Notes: generated from the letters alone by a model not told the origin. Shown: positions 22,216 through 33,826, counted from the stretch's first letter. The stretch: 64,000 nt of DNA from Lepus europaeus (GCF_033115175.1 NC_084837.1:9810266-9874265), one strand, 5' to 3'. Made by a program: numbers and translations.

Positions 22216-22649
22216 CGCCCCGGGGCCCTGTCCAGGGCCGTTCCGCGCTCGCCGCCTGCCCCGTCACGGGGAAGGCACAAACGCCGGGCCGGCGCCCGGG
22301 AACAGCCGCCGGGTCCGCACGCCGCTGCGGACCCAGGAGACGCCCGCACAGCCCGAGTCCGCGGCTCGCTCTCTCCCTGCCTTTCCCTTCCCACGCGATT
22401 CCCTCGCCGGAAAACGGCCGGGCCGGCATCACCGGTCCTCCTCACGCGAGGCGAGGCACCCCCCAGCCCGGTGGCTAACGGGGTCTCAGGGAACCGCAGA
22501 GCGACCAGCGCCGGGCACCTGCGCCTCCCAAGCTCTGGGGAGCGACGGGTCAAGGCTCGCACACTGCCGCCTCCACAACCTTCACGCCCCTCAGCCTGCC
22601 GCACGCACGCCTCCCCCGCCGCCGAGCCCAGCGGCAGCACCCGGTTACC

Positions 22650-22760
22650 TGCCCGGAACCCCACTCACCGCGCTCCGCGCTCACAACGCCATTCCACTGA
22701 GCCCCTACCCCCTCCGGGCCACCGTAGTTCACGGAAAGTACACTGTGGCCCCTCCCCCCG
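22650..22760 (-). other. LINS1: Candidate LINS1 non-coding first exon
   Basis: The CpG island carries a good minus-strand donor, CAG followed by GTAACC, whose last exonic base would be 22649. This is the expected position for the untranslated first exon of LINS1, because the first coding exon has a splice acceptor at 5343-5345 and no promoter-like sequence nearby. The implied intron 1 is about 17.3 kb. The upstream limit is a guess. The exon is inferred from a splice site and from the known head-to-head layout of LINS1 and ASB7 in mammals. Confidence 0.4.
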
Positions 22761-22887
22761 CATGCGCAGAGGCCGCGTTCAGCGTACCGCGTCTCTTAGC
22801 AACCGCTTCGAGTCTCCCCGCCAGGGGCGGAGCCTCGGAAGCCACAGCGGGGAAGACGCGGAGGGGGTGGGGGGGAAGCAAGTGAGA

Positions 22888-22892
22888 CCAAT
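22888..22892 (+). promoter_or_regulatory. CCAAT box in the island
   Basis: CCAAT inside GACCAATCAGA, the preferred NF-Y context. It lies between the inferred start sites of LINS1 and ASB7 and could serve either. Confidence 0.5.
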
Positions 22893-23097
22893 CAGAGACG
22901 AGTCCCAGCCCAGATCGGCACGCCTCCTCCAACTGTCGCGAATGCGCCGGCAGCTTTACGGCAGCCAGGGGGTGGGGGCTGCTGGGGTAAGGAGGAGAGA
23001 AGGAAGCAACCAACCAACCAAGTCGCCCCCACCCCCCACCCCCACCCACCCCGGACCTGGTTTACGGCTCCGGGCTCAGGCTCCAGTGCGGCCGCTG

Positions 23098-23102
23098 ATT
23101 GG
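23098..23102 (-). promoter_or_regulatory. Inverted CCAAT box in the island
   Basis: ATTGG in the context CTGATTGGTCGC, which read in reverse is GCGACCAATCAG, a strong NF-Y type match. It lies 205 bases to the right of the plus-strand CCAAT box. Confidence 0.5.
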
Positions 23103-23399
23103 TCGCTGAAGCCTTGGTCCCATCCCAGTGACCCCAAAGTGCTGGAGGGAGGGGGCGGGGGTGGCCCAGTGCAAAGTGCATCCCGAAAGCCCCCTGCCCG
23201 GAGACCCCGCTGCTGGCGCTTGGGACCCTGCATGCCCCGGGACCTCGCCGTCCCGCGCCCTCCTGGGTCCCTCCGCAGCTGGAAGCCTCCGGGCCGGAGC
23301 GCGGCCAGCCCCTGCGCCGAGCCCCTGGCCCGGGACTGCCCCCCCACCCGCGCCGGGACTTCCTCCCTGCACCCCTGCCCCGCGGCTGCCCGGCCGCCG

Positions 23400-23527
23400 G
23401 CGCCGCCGCCCCGCGCCCGGAGGGGAGCCCCCGCGGCCGGCCCTGCCCGGGGTGTTTCTTCAATGGAGAAGTTGGCGAGTGTGGCGGAGACGGGAAGGCG
23501 GGCGAGGGGCAGCAGCTGAGGGGACAG
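23400..23527 (+). other. ASB7: Candidate ASB7 5' untranslated exon 1 (donor after 23527)
   Basis: A donor CAG|GTAAAG follows 23527 at the right edge of the CpG island, on the strand of ASB7. The left limit (start site) is unknown and the value given is nominal. This is one of two plausible first-exon donors; the other follows 23655. Confidence 0.35.
23463..23519 (+). CDS. Candidate upstream ORF in ASB7 leader (18 codons)
   Basis: An ATG at 23463 opens an 18 codon frame, MEKLASVAETGRRARGSS, closed by TGA at 23517-23519, eight bases before the candidate splice donor at 23528. If the first ASB7 exon includes this stretch, it would be a short upstream ORF able to reduce translation of ASB7. There is no evidence that the peptide has a function. 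Confidence 0.25.
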   Translation: MEKLASVAETGRRARGSS

Positions 23528-23610
23528 GTAAAGTCAGTTACCTCCCCGGGGGCCGGGCCGGCCGGAGCGGGGCGGGGGCGAGCCCCCTCCTCGCCGCTGC
23601 TGTTTTCCAG

Positions 23611-23655
23611 GTGGGAGCCGGCGGCGGCGGAGAGCCGGGCAGCATCCTCGGCCAG
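23611..23655 (+). other. ASB7: Candidate ASB7 5' untranslated mini-exon
   Basis: A pyrimidine-rich acceptor (GCTGTTTTCCAG ending at 23610) and a donor CCAG|GTAAGG (after 23655) enclose 45 bases. Together with the donor at 23528 this would define an 83 base micro-intron inside the island. Alternatively, the first exon simply runs through to 23655. Confidence 0.3.
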
Positions 23656-24404
23656 GTAAGGAGCCGGGCCTCCCCTCCCCCACTGTGGATCCCTGCCCCC
23701 CCCCCCCCCGCGGGGCTGCATTTGGGGGGCGGTTGCCTGGGAGTGCACCCTCTGCTGGCCCCGCTGCCCACGCGTGACCCCGGCACCCCGAGAACTTCTG
23801 CACGACGGCCCGGCCCCGTGTGTTTCCGTGTTTTGCAGGAGCTCAGCCTGTGGCTTTGAGACGTGTCGGGTAGCGACCCCCCCTTCCGTACTCTCGGAGG
23901 AATTCCTCAATTCCGTGTTAATTGCTCGTTAATTCTGAAGGACCCTGCGTTTTCATTAACCCGCAGTTTTCTGGTCTCCCCGACCCCTTCCCGTGTCACC
24001 TTGCCTGTCCCTCCACCAGGAAATCTTTGGGGTTTGCGAGGTGACGGCCTTTGGTAGGGGAAGGGAAATTAATGGCTTGTTTTAGGAAATAATTTTGATT
24101 TTTTTTCCTACTAAGAGGTGGATCTGTGCACCTTGCTCGTGCAGGCAATACTAGCTGTGGGAGCACTTGGGGACCGTGAGCTCTGGGCTTCTGGGTGGCC
24201 AATACAGGTGCACTAGGAGGGGACTAGTGTTTGTTACACCGAAGATTTTCTAGAACTGATAGAATTTTACACGACGTTATTAAAAGTCATTTGGCACTCA
24301 AAATTTTTTTAAAACAACAACAAACCAGAGAGATCTTTTGATGTGTTTGGGTATGTGGGGCTTCCACTGGCAACGCTTCATCAATGAGATTTCTCGCTTC
24401 ACAG

Positions 24405-24476
24405 CCCTTACAGACTTTGCGTGTCTAGTTCACGTGCCGCTGCGTGGTGTGCCGCTGCCTCTGCAGATCCATCAAG
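24405..24476 (+). other. ASB7: Candidate ASB7 5' untranslated exon
   Basis: A 72 base segment sits between an acceptor (TTCTCGCTTCACAG ending at 24404) and a near-perfect donor AAG|GTAAGT (24474-24482). It is on the ASB7 strand, downstream of the island and upstream of the first coding exon. It contains no ATG-initiated frame of note. Evidence is from splice-site quality alone. Confidence 0.35.
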
Positions 24477-25479
24477 GTAAGTGAGCGTTAGTGTCGTCCC
24501 CGAGAGGCAGCCCAGCACAGCCCTGACTCGGAAGTTAGGTCTCACGGCCGCCGCGACTTGGTCACCTCCGGTAGCAAACCTGTTAGCCTCAGTTATTCTG
24601 ATATTGCTGACCACTTAGGGAATTGCTGGCGCAAAGACGTTCTTGGGAGAGATTAAGATTGTTGACTTCCTCTGGTTCACTAGACTTTCTGCTTCCACGA
24701 CAGCTCTGCTGATTTTCCACGTGTGGCTGAAGACACTGTAGAGGGGTCTGGAGGCCTGGACGCCACAGGGAGACTGTTGTATTGAGTGGGGTTAGGCTGT
24801 GTGGATGCTGCTCTGCGGGAGGATGAAGGCAGCCTTGGGGCGTGTGTGTGGGGAGCCAGGGGTAACTCCTTTTCCGGTAAACTTCTGTTTGTGGCTATAT
24901 GGAGATCACCAGAGGCATCTAATGATTAAAACTCTGAAGTGCCGGAGCATTTGAGGTGTGTTTCTTTTTCATACCTTTTCCTGTTTCACGTTTAGTAAGC
25001 TTCTGAGGCACTAGGTTTCTGGGATGTTTACTTTGCTGAGGGGTTTTACCAGCTAAGATGGTAGGCGAGGGACCTGTGGCCTCTCCAGCTTTGAGGTAAA
25101 GAAAGGACCTTGCTTTCTCCTGGTGTCCAGCCAGGTCATTCTCACTGCTCAAGCAGTATTTCGTGTGCCCTCTCGATTTCTCATGCTTTCTCTAAGATTA
25201 GGGAATGTCTAATAGAATTGACAGCATCTGTCATGTGTCTGATGTTAGCATGATTGAGAATAGTTGATGTAGGTGATGCCAAACATCTAAAATATTTGAG
25301 TATTTTTATTTACCAACATGGTCAGTTAGGTAGTTGACGTGTTTCAACCTGGTGGTTACCTTGGTATTAATTCTGTTGCCAGTTGCTTGGTTTTTTGGGG
25401 GAAAAAGAAATCATCTGGTTCGCTTGGTAACCAAATACACATTTATAATCACACAGGGGAATAATGGATTCTGTTGTTG

Positions 25480-25756
25480 TTCGAGATAGAGCTTCCATCC
25501 TCTGGTTCACTCCCCAAAGGCCTGCAGTGGCCAGGGCTGGCTTAGGTTGAAGCCAGGAACCTGGAACTCAATCTAGGTCACCCACGGGGGCAGCAGGGAC
25601 TCAGCTTCTTGAATGCCCACGGCCGCCCCCAGAGTCTGCACTGGCAGGAAGCTCTGATCAGTAGCCGAAGCCAGGAATATAACCCAGGCACGCATGCGGA
25701 TGCGGGCTGTGGGCATCTTCACTGGTGTCTTAACTGCTAGGCCAAGCACCTGCTGC
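25480..25756 (-). mobile_element. Old CSINE
   Basis: Reverse diverged copy: CTCTGGTTCACTCCCCAAAG, CCAGGGCTGGCTTAGG and CTTAACTGCTAGGCCAAGCA. No target-site duplication visible. Confidence 0.75.
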
Positions 25757-25907
25757 AGAAGAATTGTTTTTCATGGAAGATATTCAGCGATACCTGTTCA
25801 GTATCACTAGATTTATTACGGCCAAGACTTGTGTTTTCTATACTGAAAGTGATGTCATTCTCAATTAGTCAGCGTGTTGCATACGGTGTGTCTATTTCGT
25901 TCTCACT

Positions 25908-26051
25908 TGACTTTGGTGGTGTAGAGGTTTAAACCATCGGTAAAAAGTCCAGGTTGGGTAGAGTTGATATTCTCATCGCTGACTTTGGTGGTGTAGAGGT
26001 TTAAACCACCTGTAAAAAGTCCAGGTTGGGTAGAGTTGATATTCTCATCAC
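25908..26051 (+). repeat. Tandem duplication, 2 copies of 72 bp
   Basis: TGACTTTGGTGGTGTAGAGG starts at 25908 and again at 25980. The copies differ at only a few positions (ATCG versus ACCT after AAACC). Confidence 0.92.
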
Positions 26052-26145
26052 TGCTAACCGGAGTTCCGGCCTCTCTCTTCATTCTGAATAAGGGAGGCGA
26101 AGCCGAGTGCACTCCCCAAGTGGAATATTGGTCTCTTTCCCACAG

Positions 26146-26271
26146 ATTCCCTAGGCAGCGACAGAGGAGGCTGCTAAGCCGATACTGGCAGACATGGTTA
26201 ATAAGACAGGGCCAACCAGACCTTGTCGTTTATAGTATTTGTGACTTAAGCTTCGAGCTGGATCTGGATAA
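26146..26271 (+). other. ASB7: Candidate ASB7 5' untranslated exon
   Basis: A 126 base segment follows acceptor GTCTCTTTCCCACAG (ending 26145) and precedes donor GTGAGT at 26272. It carries an ATG (in GACATGGTTAATAAG) followed almost at once by a stop, consistent with non-coding leader. Splice-site quality is the only support. Confidence 0.35.
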
Positions 26272-27610
26272 GTGAGTTTTCAATCTTCCTCTATTGCCTC
26301 ATCCACGTTTCATGAATGTGTGTGTTTTTACTGGAACTCGGGTGACTCATAGATAAGTCGTGGATAATAAATCCTGAGGTGTACGGATGCCCAGTAACGG
26401 GGCGGAAGTAGAAATCCCCTCACTGGCTTAGGAACATCAGCCCTTGGCTGTAGCGAGTGACGCAGACATAACACATCGACCTTCTTCTGGGTGCTAGGCC
26501 CTCGAGCACACCAGGAGGGCTGGGCAGCCTGTATTTCAGCCACGTCGTGTGTTTTGGTCTGGCCTCACGATGTTTGCTGCAGTGGATGTCCAAGAGCCAC
26601 CGACTTCACTCCCTTAGCGGCCTGCACGGTGGTTTACTCTGCTGCCTTGTTCCTAGCTGGTGTGCGATCAGAAGGCACAGGTCTGATTTCTGTCACCTGC
26701 TCAGAAAATGTGTGGACTCTCAGTGAGAATAATACACAGAAAAACCATACACACCTTAAATACCATAATTCCCATGAATCAGTTATTCCAGAGAAACTGG
26801 AGATGTGCGGCCAGCCTTGGTGAAGGTTGTGTGATGCTGGGCAGGTCTTGAACGTCCCTTGTTTCATGGTTGTTTTTACCATTCGCTCTATCCTATCAGC
26901 ATAGACTTTTTTCTGTCCACTGTCAGAAGGGAGAAGTCTTAGCTTTAAATGAAGTTCACGTGGCAGCTCTATGGAAATCAGGTGGTAATGTATTTAAATC
27001 CCTAAATTTGTAGTTTCTAATATGGTCCAGGGTAAAAAAGCTGGAAGCCTGAATTGTTTTCTGTTGATCCCATGTGGAGTGGAAAAAGATGCATTAGCAA
27101 AACCGAAGCATAGTATTAGCATTGGCAGTGAGACTTTGGGTAAAACGACGTACGTTGGGAAAATGGTTCATTTTGATTGCGCAGGCTTGTTTGTGTGCAG
27201 CTTTTTTTGCTTTCTGACTGAAGCCTGGAGTCTCTGAAGACTGTCTTCTCCTGGGTCCACAGCCACCCTTAGTGCAGGACGGCTGACACGTGCATCCGCT
27301 GTTGGGACACTTGCCTCCTTGGCCGTATTCCTTCATTGCGTAGGTGACTTCCAGGACTGTATTAGATTTTGAAGCGTGAGCTCCCTCAAGGGGAATGGAG
27401 CTTTGCCGGTTCTCTTTTCTGGAATTCCTCTGTGGCTTTTAATAGGCGTCTTTACCATTGGGTGCTGCATTTGCTTTTAAATTAGTCTTTCCCCCCTCTT
27501 TATCTGTGCACATGTGAACAGCTGTACTCTGAAATAGCCAGAGGACATTAGTCACTTGACTGTTGATGGTTCTCTGGTAAGTCATTGTCCTCTGTGATTC
27601 CAAGTGACAA

Positions 27611-27808
27611 GGTGGCCAGGGTCATGTGTGTGTCCCACGTGTCTTACCCATGAAGATCGACACACAGGCACGTGAGGTGGCTGGGGTCGTGTGTGTGTCC
27701 CGCATGTCTTACCCCATGAAGATCGACACACAGGCATGTGAGGTGGCCGGGGTCATGTGTGTGTCCTGCGTGTCTTACCCCATGAATATCCACACACAGG
27801 AACGTGCC
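27611..27808 (+). repeat. Tandem repeat, 3 copies of about 66 bp
   Basis: Copies start at 27611, 27676 and 27742 with GGTGGCC/TGGG.TC and contain GTGTGTGTCC and CTTACCCATGAA. The copies are similar but not identical. Confidence 0.88.
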
Positions 27809-28204
27809 AGGAGGCGCTGTTTTGGTTTAAACCTATGGTGATTATATATAAATAATCTTAAAGTTCACTGGGGGTTTGCAGAACACGGTTAGGACGTCAC
27901 ACAGAGGTGACTGCTGTGGCCGTGACGAGCACCGGGCCAGGCAGGCCAGGTGCTCAGCAGACGTTCATCTGACTCCAGTTGGTCGTGTGCAGTCATCACA
28001 AGAGCTCTGGTTTGTGCGTCTTGCTTGTGTGAGAAATCATTCCGTCTCTCATCTTGCACGCCAAGCCTTTTCCTGGTGTTACTACCAAGTTGCCGCTGTT
28101 TTACCCTCTCGGCCTCCAGCCTGCGTGCCCCCTTGCCATCGCGCCCAGCTGCCTGTGTGTGATGGTGACAGGAAGGCAGAAGCCAGCAGCACCCCTAAGG
28201 ATCC

Positions 28205-28388
28205 GTGCGGGAGGCAAGGGGTGTGAGGGCATGCAGAGACGGGAAGTGTCTAGGGTGGTCCTGCAGCTCCCGCAGGAAACAATCGATCGTAGGTTCTGTG
28301 CAGGAGGCAGGGGGTGTGAGGGCACGCAGAGACGGGAGGCGTCCAGGGTGGTCCTGCAGCTCCCGCAGGACGATCGCAGGTTCTTCTG
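28205..28388 (+). repeat. Tandem duplication, 2 copies of 93 bp
   Basis: GTGCGGGAGGCAAGGGGTGT at 28205 corresponds to GTGCAGGAGGCAGGGGGTGT at 28298. Both continue through GTGGTCCTGCAGCTCCCGCA. Confidence 0.88.
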
Positions 28389-29358
28389 CAGGAGCGTGTG
28401 AGCTTATCAGAGACAGTTCCATTCTAGAAATACAGTTCACCGTAGGTTTGCAGAAGCTAGGACAGAGGTCACGTGTTTTCCGTACCTGCTTCCCGGCTGT
28501 CATTGGTTCACGTGGCCCCCACCTGTGCAGGGGTGGGGACCATCCATGTGCTTCTGCATTTTAGAACAAGCTTCCTTTCTCCTCCATTTTTAATCGAGGC
28601 AGTTATTAATTTATATCAGTATGAGTTCACCAAAAGTTACGTCACACTTTGGGTTTCGATCCAGACTTCCCGAAGCATTTCCTTGCCCAGATCATCCTGC
28701 CTTGTCCATGGGAGCTCTTTGAGCTGGCTCCTCCGTCCCTCTGTCGAGCCCCGTCCTGCTGCTGTTCTGTGGGTGCTTCTCTGCCGACCAGTATACTAGA
28801 CAGCGCCAGGGCCAGCCTCCACGTTCCTGCCCGAGTCTTAGAATCCGGCACGTGCGGAACGTGGCTCTGCGCGTTTTACACAGTGCCTTGTAGGAGTCAG
28901 TCTGATCGTGTCTAGCTCATTTAGTTAGAAATACTAGAGTTTTAAATCCCATTCTGTTTCCAAGTACAAGTTGGCAAACTCTGCCTTCCCTGAAGAAGTG
29001 TGACAAGGGAGAGTCAGGTGAGAAGAGAGGACGAGGCAGGTGGGGCTGAGCCTGTGCCGGGACCTGCAGCCACCAGCCTTTCCTGCAGCCGGCGGGAGGC
29101 CTGGCCCTGCCTCTCCTGAAGGTGCAGGTGACAGAGGGCTTGGCGCACCGCGCAACAGCGTGGCAGGGCTCCCATACGTAATTCCTGCTGTGTGGAAGTC
29201 ACTGTGCATGTGGCCCTAACCCTAGTGGAGAGTAGAGCTAGGATTCGTCGGCTGGGAGGAAGCTCACCATACACATGAGTGTTTTCAGAATCCCCGGGGA
29301 AGCTGGCAAGACTGTTAAGGTTTTCCTGAATCTGCTGTCTTCATAGAGGAGTCAGTTT

Positions 29359-29695
29359 CTTTTCTTTTTTTTTTTGACAGACAGAGTGGATAGTGAGAGA
29401 GAGAGACAGAGAGAAAGGTCTCTCTTTTTGCCATTGGTTCACCCTCCAATGGCCACTGCGGCCGGCGCATCTCGCTGATCCGAAGGCAGGAGCCAGGTGC
29501 TTCTCCTGGTCTCCCATGCGGGTGCAGGGCCCAAGCACTTGGGCCATCCTCCACTGCCTTCCCAGGCCATAGCAGAGAGCTGGCCTGGAAGAGGGGCAAC
29601 CGGGATAGAATCCGGCACCCCGACCGGGACTAGAACCCGGTGTGCTGGTGCCGCAAGGCGGAGGATTAGCCTGTTAAGCCATGGTGCCGGCCTTC
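29359..29695 (-). mobile_element. CSINE, young subtype, with TSDs
   Basis: Reverse full-length copy of the CTAATCCTCCGCC subtype. A perfect 13 base duplication GAGGAGTCAGTTT flanks it (29346-29358 and 29696-29708). Confidence 0.92.
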
Positions 29696-32054
29696 GAGGA
29701 GTCAGTTTTAGCATGATGGGCTTGGTGTCTTCGGGGCACACGAAGAGCGGCTTTTAAATGTAGAATCACCGCAGATTCCTCGTTCGCGCTGGCCACCTTC
29801 TGTATCGAATGCACAAGTTTTTTCGTTTTAGTCCTCTGTAGAGAGAATAGGTGAATATGGTGTCAGAAACAAGTGGAGCAAGTCTGGGAGTGTATTCTCA
29901 ACAGAGGAAGAAGAATTCGTGCATACCTTCAAGTCCTGAATGTGTGATGTATTCTTCTCTGCACTTAATCTTTTTTGTAAAGCTGCCATCCGGCGGGAGG
30001 GAGGGATCCTGGAAATAAATCACGTTTGATTTCATCTTGGAGATTAATACGTAAGTGACGAAAGCATTTTGCCAAAGAACTGATCTGCGTTCGCAGCTCT
30101 CTGGATTTGCCGTCAAGTGCCGAGACCCCGCGGGCAGCTCTGGTTCTGGATTCGCGTAAGGAGTTTCCCATGGTTCTTATTCTGTTTGCTTGCAGGTTGA
30201 GAAGCTCTGGGGCTCTGCCGTCATCCCCACCATGCTGTACGTGCACAATGGTTACTAGGCAATCCACATACCAGGAGAGGGGACACTCTTCCGTCAGGTG
30301 AGGTGACGCGGGGGCTGTGTTGGGAGACCACCTGTTCGGCTTTCCGTTTCTTCCTTTAAACCAGCCAGTGTGTGCTGGAAGAAAATTCAGGATTGCATCG
30401 CCACATTCACCCTCTGCCACGGTAGACCGATCTCCCACCACAGCAGAATTTGAAAGATGATGGTTCTGAGCATGCAGCCGTAGATCCCATTAACTCCATC
30501 TGATGGCCTTTAACATGCGGACTACGATGAGAATCAGGAAAGACTATTCCGACAAGATTCCTTATTTTCTTTCAAAATTTCTGAGACCAGACTTAATTTT
30601 AGTTTTGTCATTAAGTGAAGGAGTGAGGGAAATCTTACCGAGGAAACAAGTTGCTCTCGATAGCAGTCATGTGACCAAATTCCATCGCTTGGTAGGGATG
30701 CTTTGGGCTGGGTGAAGACCCTGGCTCTGTTGAGAGCACCATCAGGTGCCTGTACACGGCAGCTGTAATGATTTGACCTGAGCTGGGCTTCCGTTTACCT
30801 GTGTACAGTCTGTAACGAGAGGTTTTGCGAGATAAGTTACTGTTAGTAGCAAGACTACCCTGAGGTCCTGAATCCACATTTGAGAGCACAGTGTCTTTAA
30901 AGAGCTTTATCACATAATTTTTTTTCCCTATTTTTAGAAATGGAAGGTACTTGTTAAGAGATGAGTCTAGTCTTCTACAAATTAGCCCAGTTTGCAATGA
31001 CTTCCTGGAAGCTAGTTAGTTTAGATTTGTACTTAATTTGAAATCCCACTGAACTGAATTTGTAATGCACACACAAACACGCACAGCATCTCGCCATTTC
31101 ATTCTGAACTTGGTATGGAGGAGATGTTCTATGACACTTCTTGTGACCTAGTGAGTGAAGGGATTCAGTGTGCTACTCTTTCCTTTCAGATAATTTTATC
31201 GTAGGGCTAATTGACAGATTATTTAGATTCTCAGAGTTTCAAACTGTATGATTTTGTTGCTACTTTGATTATTTATGGAGTGAAACATCTGGAAAATAGA
31301 ATTTAGAAAAATGTACAAGAGGCTGTGTAGATAGTAACACGCAGCGGGAAGCGCTAATAGAAAGACAAACCAATAAAAGGAAAATAAACCCCATCCCAAC
31401 ATTTTATTCTGATTTCTTAATCTGCTACTTCTCTACCCAGCCTTCCTCGCTTTGTGCTAAAGATAAAATGTTGTTGAAATACTTGAGAAGCAGCCAAAAG
31501 GTTTTTGCTGTTTTTGTTGTTTGTTTTTGTTTTGGGCTTTTTTTTTTTTTAACCACTGCCTTCATTGTCTTTGGTGTTCCCAGTAAATGGATTGCCCATT
31601 TATTGCTCCATATTGATTATCTCCGATCAGTGACAGCACCCTTGAACGGCTTGTAACTCCACCTCCTCCGTGGTGCGTCCAGTGAATGAGAGCTCTGAGA
31701 TGAGCGCTCGCCTGATTTGCTACCCGGCATCTCCTCCCGTCTTAGCTAAGACCGCACTGCCGTGCTCGTAGGCTGTTTGCTTTGAGTGATTTTTTTGTTT
31801 AAGAGTGCTATTTCTTTTGAAATCGTTTATAATCTTAGGGAAATAATCGAAAGTTTTGGTCTCAACAGCTGCATGTTCACTAGTAGTAGGAAGGGTCGTT
31901 ACCAAGGATTTCTGATTGAGGCATTGAACAGTGCTGAGGTCTTTAGTGGACAACGCTCAGGAGCCAAGTGCGCTCAATTTCATCTCTTCTACCTGCCCTT
32001 CAAGGCTGATCCCTGTGACCTAATGACTCCTTTGTAACAAGCGACTCAGCTAGG

Positions 32055-32265
32055 ATGTTACACCACCACTGTCGAAGGAACCCTGAACTGCAGGAAGAAT
32101 TGCAGATCCAGGCCGCGGTGGCCGCTGGGGATGTCCACACAGTGCGGAAGATGCTCGAGCAAGGCTACTCTCCCAACGGCCGCGACGCCAATGGGTGGAC
32201 GCTGCTCCATTTCTCTGCAGCAAGAGGAAAGGAAAGATGCGTTCGAGTATTTCTGGAACATGGAG
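32055..32265 (+). CDS. ASB7: ASB7 coding exon 1 (residues 1-71)
   Basis: This exon starts the 318 residue ankyrin repeat and SOCS box protein 7, a substrate receptor of Cullin-5/Elongin B-C/RNF7 ubiquitin ligases. From the literature, ASB7 targets include the spindle regulator DDA3. The sequence begins MLHHHCRRNPELQEELQIQA, followed by ankyrin repeat 1 (about residues 13-42, AGDVHTVRKMLEQGYSPNGR) and most of repeat 2 (NGWTLLHFSAARGKERCV, residues 46-63). The donor GTGAGT follows 32265, leaving one base of codon 71. The ATG at 32055 is chosen because it begins the protein known in other mammals. The acceptor is unresolved: a pyrimidine-rich tract ending CAAG at 32001-32004 would leave 50 bases of leader, and a second AG lies at 32048-32049. 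Three coding exons total 957 bases with all phases consistent. Readthrough past the donor reaches an intronic stop at about 32380. Confidence 0.97.
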
Positions 32266-33728
32266 GTGAGTGCCGGAGGCCCCAGGAGAAGCTTGAAATG
32301 CAGTTATATTTAGTGTTCAACTCTCGGGCTCGCACGCAGCATCTTCATCTGTCCTGGGCAGATTTGTTACCATCACACTGAGGTTTCCTTTAAAACAAGG
32401 TCGCTTAAAAAGATCAGTTTGGAAAGTGGGCTTTTCCATGTGCTGCAGCAGTCTACACAGCCTGACTTTCCCAGGTGATTCTGCCCCTTTCTTAGGGATC
32501 GCAGTTGCTTTTGTTTCGGAAGCAGAGTGGCTGTGGTTCCTACAGTTGGAGGATGGCAAAGGTTTTCCTCGCTGGTAACTGCTTCATCGAGGGACCTAGC
32601 TCTGGCCCTTGGAGCTTCATGGCCCTCACAGTGCCCTTCCTTTGAATTACCTCCCTTTTAATTTGGGGTGCTTTCTTTTAGATGATTGTTGGGGAGCACT
32701 TGCCTTTCCCAGACTGTGCATGGCTCCCAGGCGTCCTAAGAGGAGACTGGGTGTCCGCGGTCTGGTCTTGTATAGATTCATGCAGTTGGAAATTACATTT
32801 GACATTTTTTGTTTTTACTTCAAGGGAGTATTCATTCCCATAAAGTTGTAAAACTGACAGTTGCCCTGAACTGATTTACTTTTTCCTCCAGTTGAATTTC
32901 AACTTCCTTTGCTTTCCTAAAGATGGGTCTTGAATATTTTATCAGCCACTCCTACAGTGTCTCCTGAGTTAGGGCGTCAGGCCGCGGGGTTGGCACTCCC
33001 ATGAACACCTGTGCCGTTCCAGGGCCCACAGAGATTTGGTGTCATTCCTCAGGTGCACTGTTACGAGCCTGGCCAGCCTTGCTTGCGTCCTAAGTGCAGA
33101 AAAATGTTAGAAGCCCCACAGCTCTCCTGAAGAGCGTGTGAGGCTGTGAATACAGAGGCCCTGAGCTTGGATAAGTGCACGGCGATGCTAAACCTGAGAC
33201 TGGGCCAGTCACGTGCCAGGGGCCCTGAAACGGGGATCGTGGGCCTGAAGTAGTTGGCTGTGGACAGGCCGCAGACACCTGCGGGGCTGTAGCTGTGCCG
33301 TCGCTGTCTTCCACGTCATTTCACCCTACAACTTGAAAAGCCTCGGTCTGAACTTGATTAGGGGCGATGTAAGCGGAGTGCAGGAAGGCCACGTGAGCGG
33401 TGGGTGTGAGGTCAGAGCACTTAAACGTCATGGCAGCACTTGGGAAGCCCGAGGTCCGAGGGCTCCCAGCGTCTGTCCTGCCCAGTCCTGCTATTTTCTG
33501 TTTGAACCAGCCTCACTCGCAAAGAAATGAATTTGTAAAAGTTCAGATATTCAGGTTAATACATGAATAGTGTCTCTTTGAAACAAATAAAACAAATCTT
33601 CAAATACATGACAAATAAAGCCCCCTTTGACCAGCCTTGATCCTTTTCTGCCTGCCGCTCGGCAGCAGGACCCAGAGGTGTGAGTTTGATTTGCTGCTTA
33701 TTCCTCTAGGTTCGTTCCTTTTTACTAT

Positions 33729-33779
33729 TAAGATTTACTTATTTATTTGAAAGACAGAGTTACCCTGAGAGAGGAAGAG

Positions 33780-33826
<47 letters not shown>

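Larger units (their letters stand above)
5343..22649 (-). other. LINS1: LINS1 intron 1 (17.3 kb, inferred upper limit)
   Basis: A long intron between the inferred island exon and the first coding exon. Recognisable contents are listed separately: SINEs, a Tigger-like element (8935-9255), a retrocopy in a MIR (9370-9870), 3 x 101 bp repeats, an L1 fragment (11960-12670), an 86 bp triplication and DNA transposons at 17200-17730 and 20487-20628. Segments 5343-6310, 8000-8930, 10470-11045, 12680-13840, 14130-16595 and 18360-19050 contain nothing I can identify. The region is non-coding as far as I can see. Confidence 0.65.
21400..23900. promoter_or_regulatory. CpG island, shared LINS1/ASB7 bidirectional promoter
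   Basis: About 2.5 kb of very GC- and CpG-rich DNA lies between the divergent genes. A CCAAT box occurs on the plus strand at 22888-22892 and an inverted one (ATTGG) at 23098-23102, with GC-rich Sp1-like runs throughout and no obvious TATA box. This is typical of housekeeping bidirectional promoters, and LINS1 and ASB7 are known neighbours in this orientation in human. The region holds a promoter minisatellite (21900-22215) and long open frames on both strands that result from low stop-codon frequency in CpG-rich DNA. Exact start sites are not visible. Confidence 0.85.
23656..32004 (+). other. ASB7: ASB7 5' intron region
   Basis: 8.3 kb between the island and the first coding exon. Besides two candidate untranslated exons it contains two old or young SINEs (25480-25756, 29359-29695) and tandem duplications (25908-26050, 27611-27808, 28205-28388). 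The rest (24480-25470, 26280-27600, 28390-29340 and 29710-32000) has no recognisable gene or repeat. Confidence 0.6.

Noticed and set aside
21569..22885. A 438 codon open frame through the CpG island
   Set aside because: It crosses the promoter minisatellite, has low-complexity Pro/Arg/Thr composition and overlaps open frames on the other strand. Few stop codons are expected in CpG-rich DNA.
23062..23910. A 282 codon minus-strand frame at the island edge
   Set aside because: Pro/Gly/Arg-rich with no recognisable domain, and antisense to the inferred ASB7 first exon. It is best explained by base composition.
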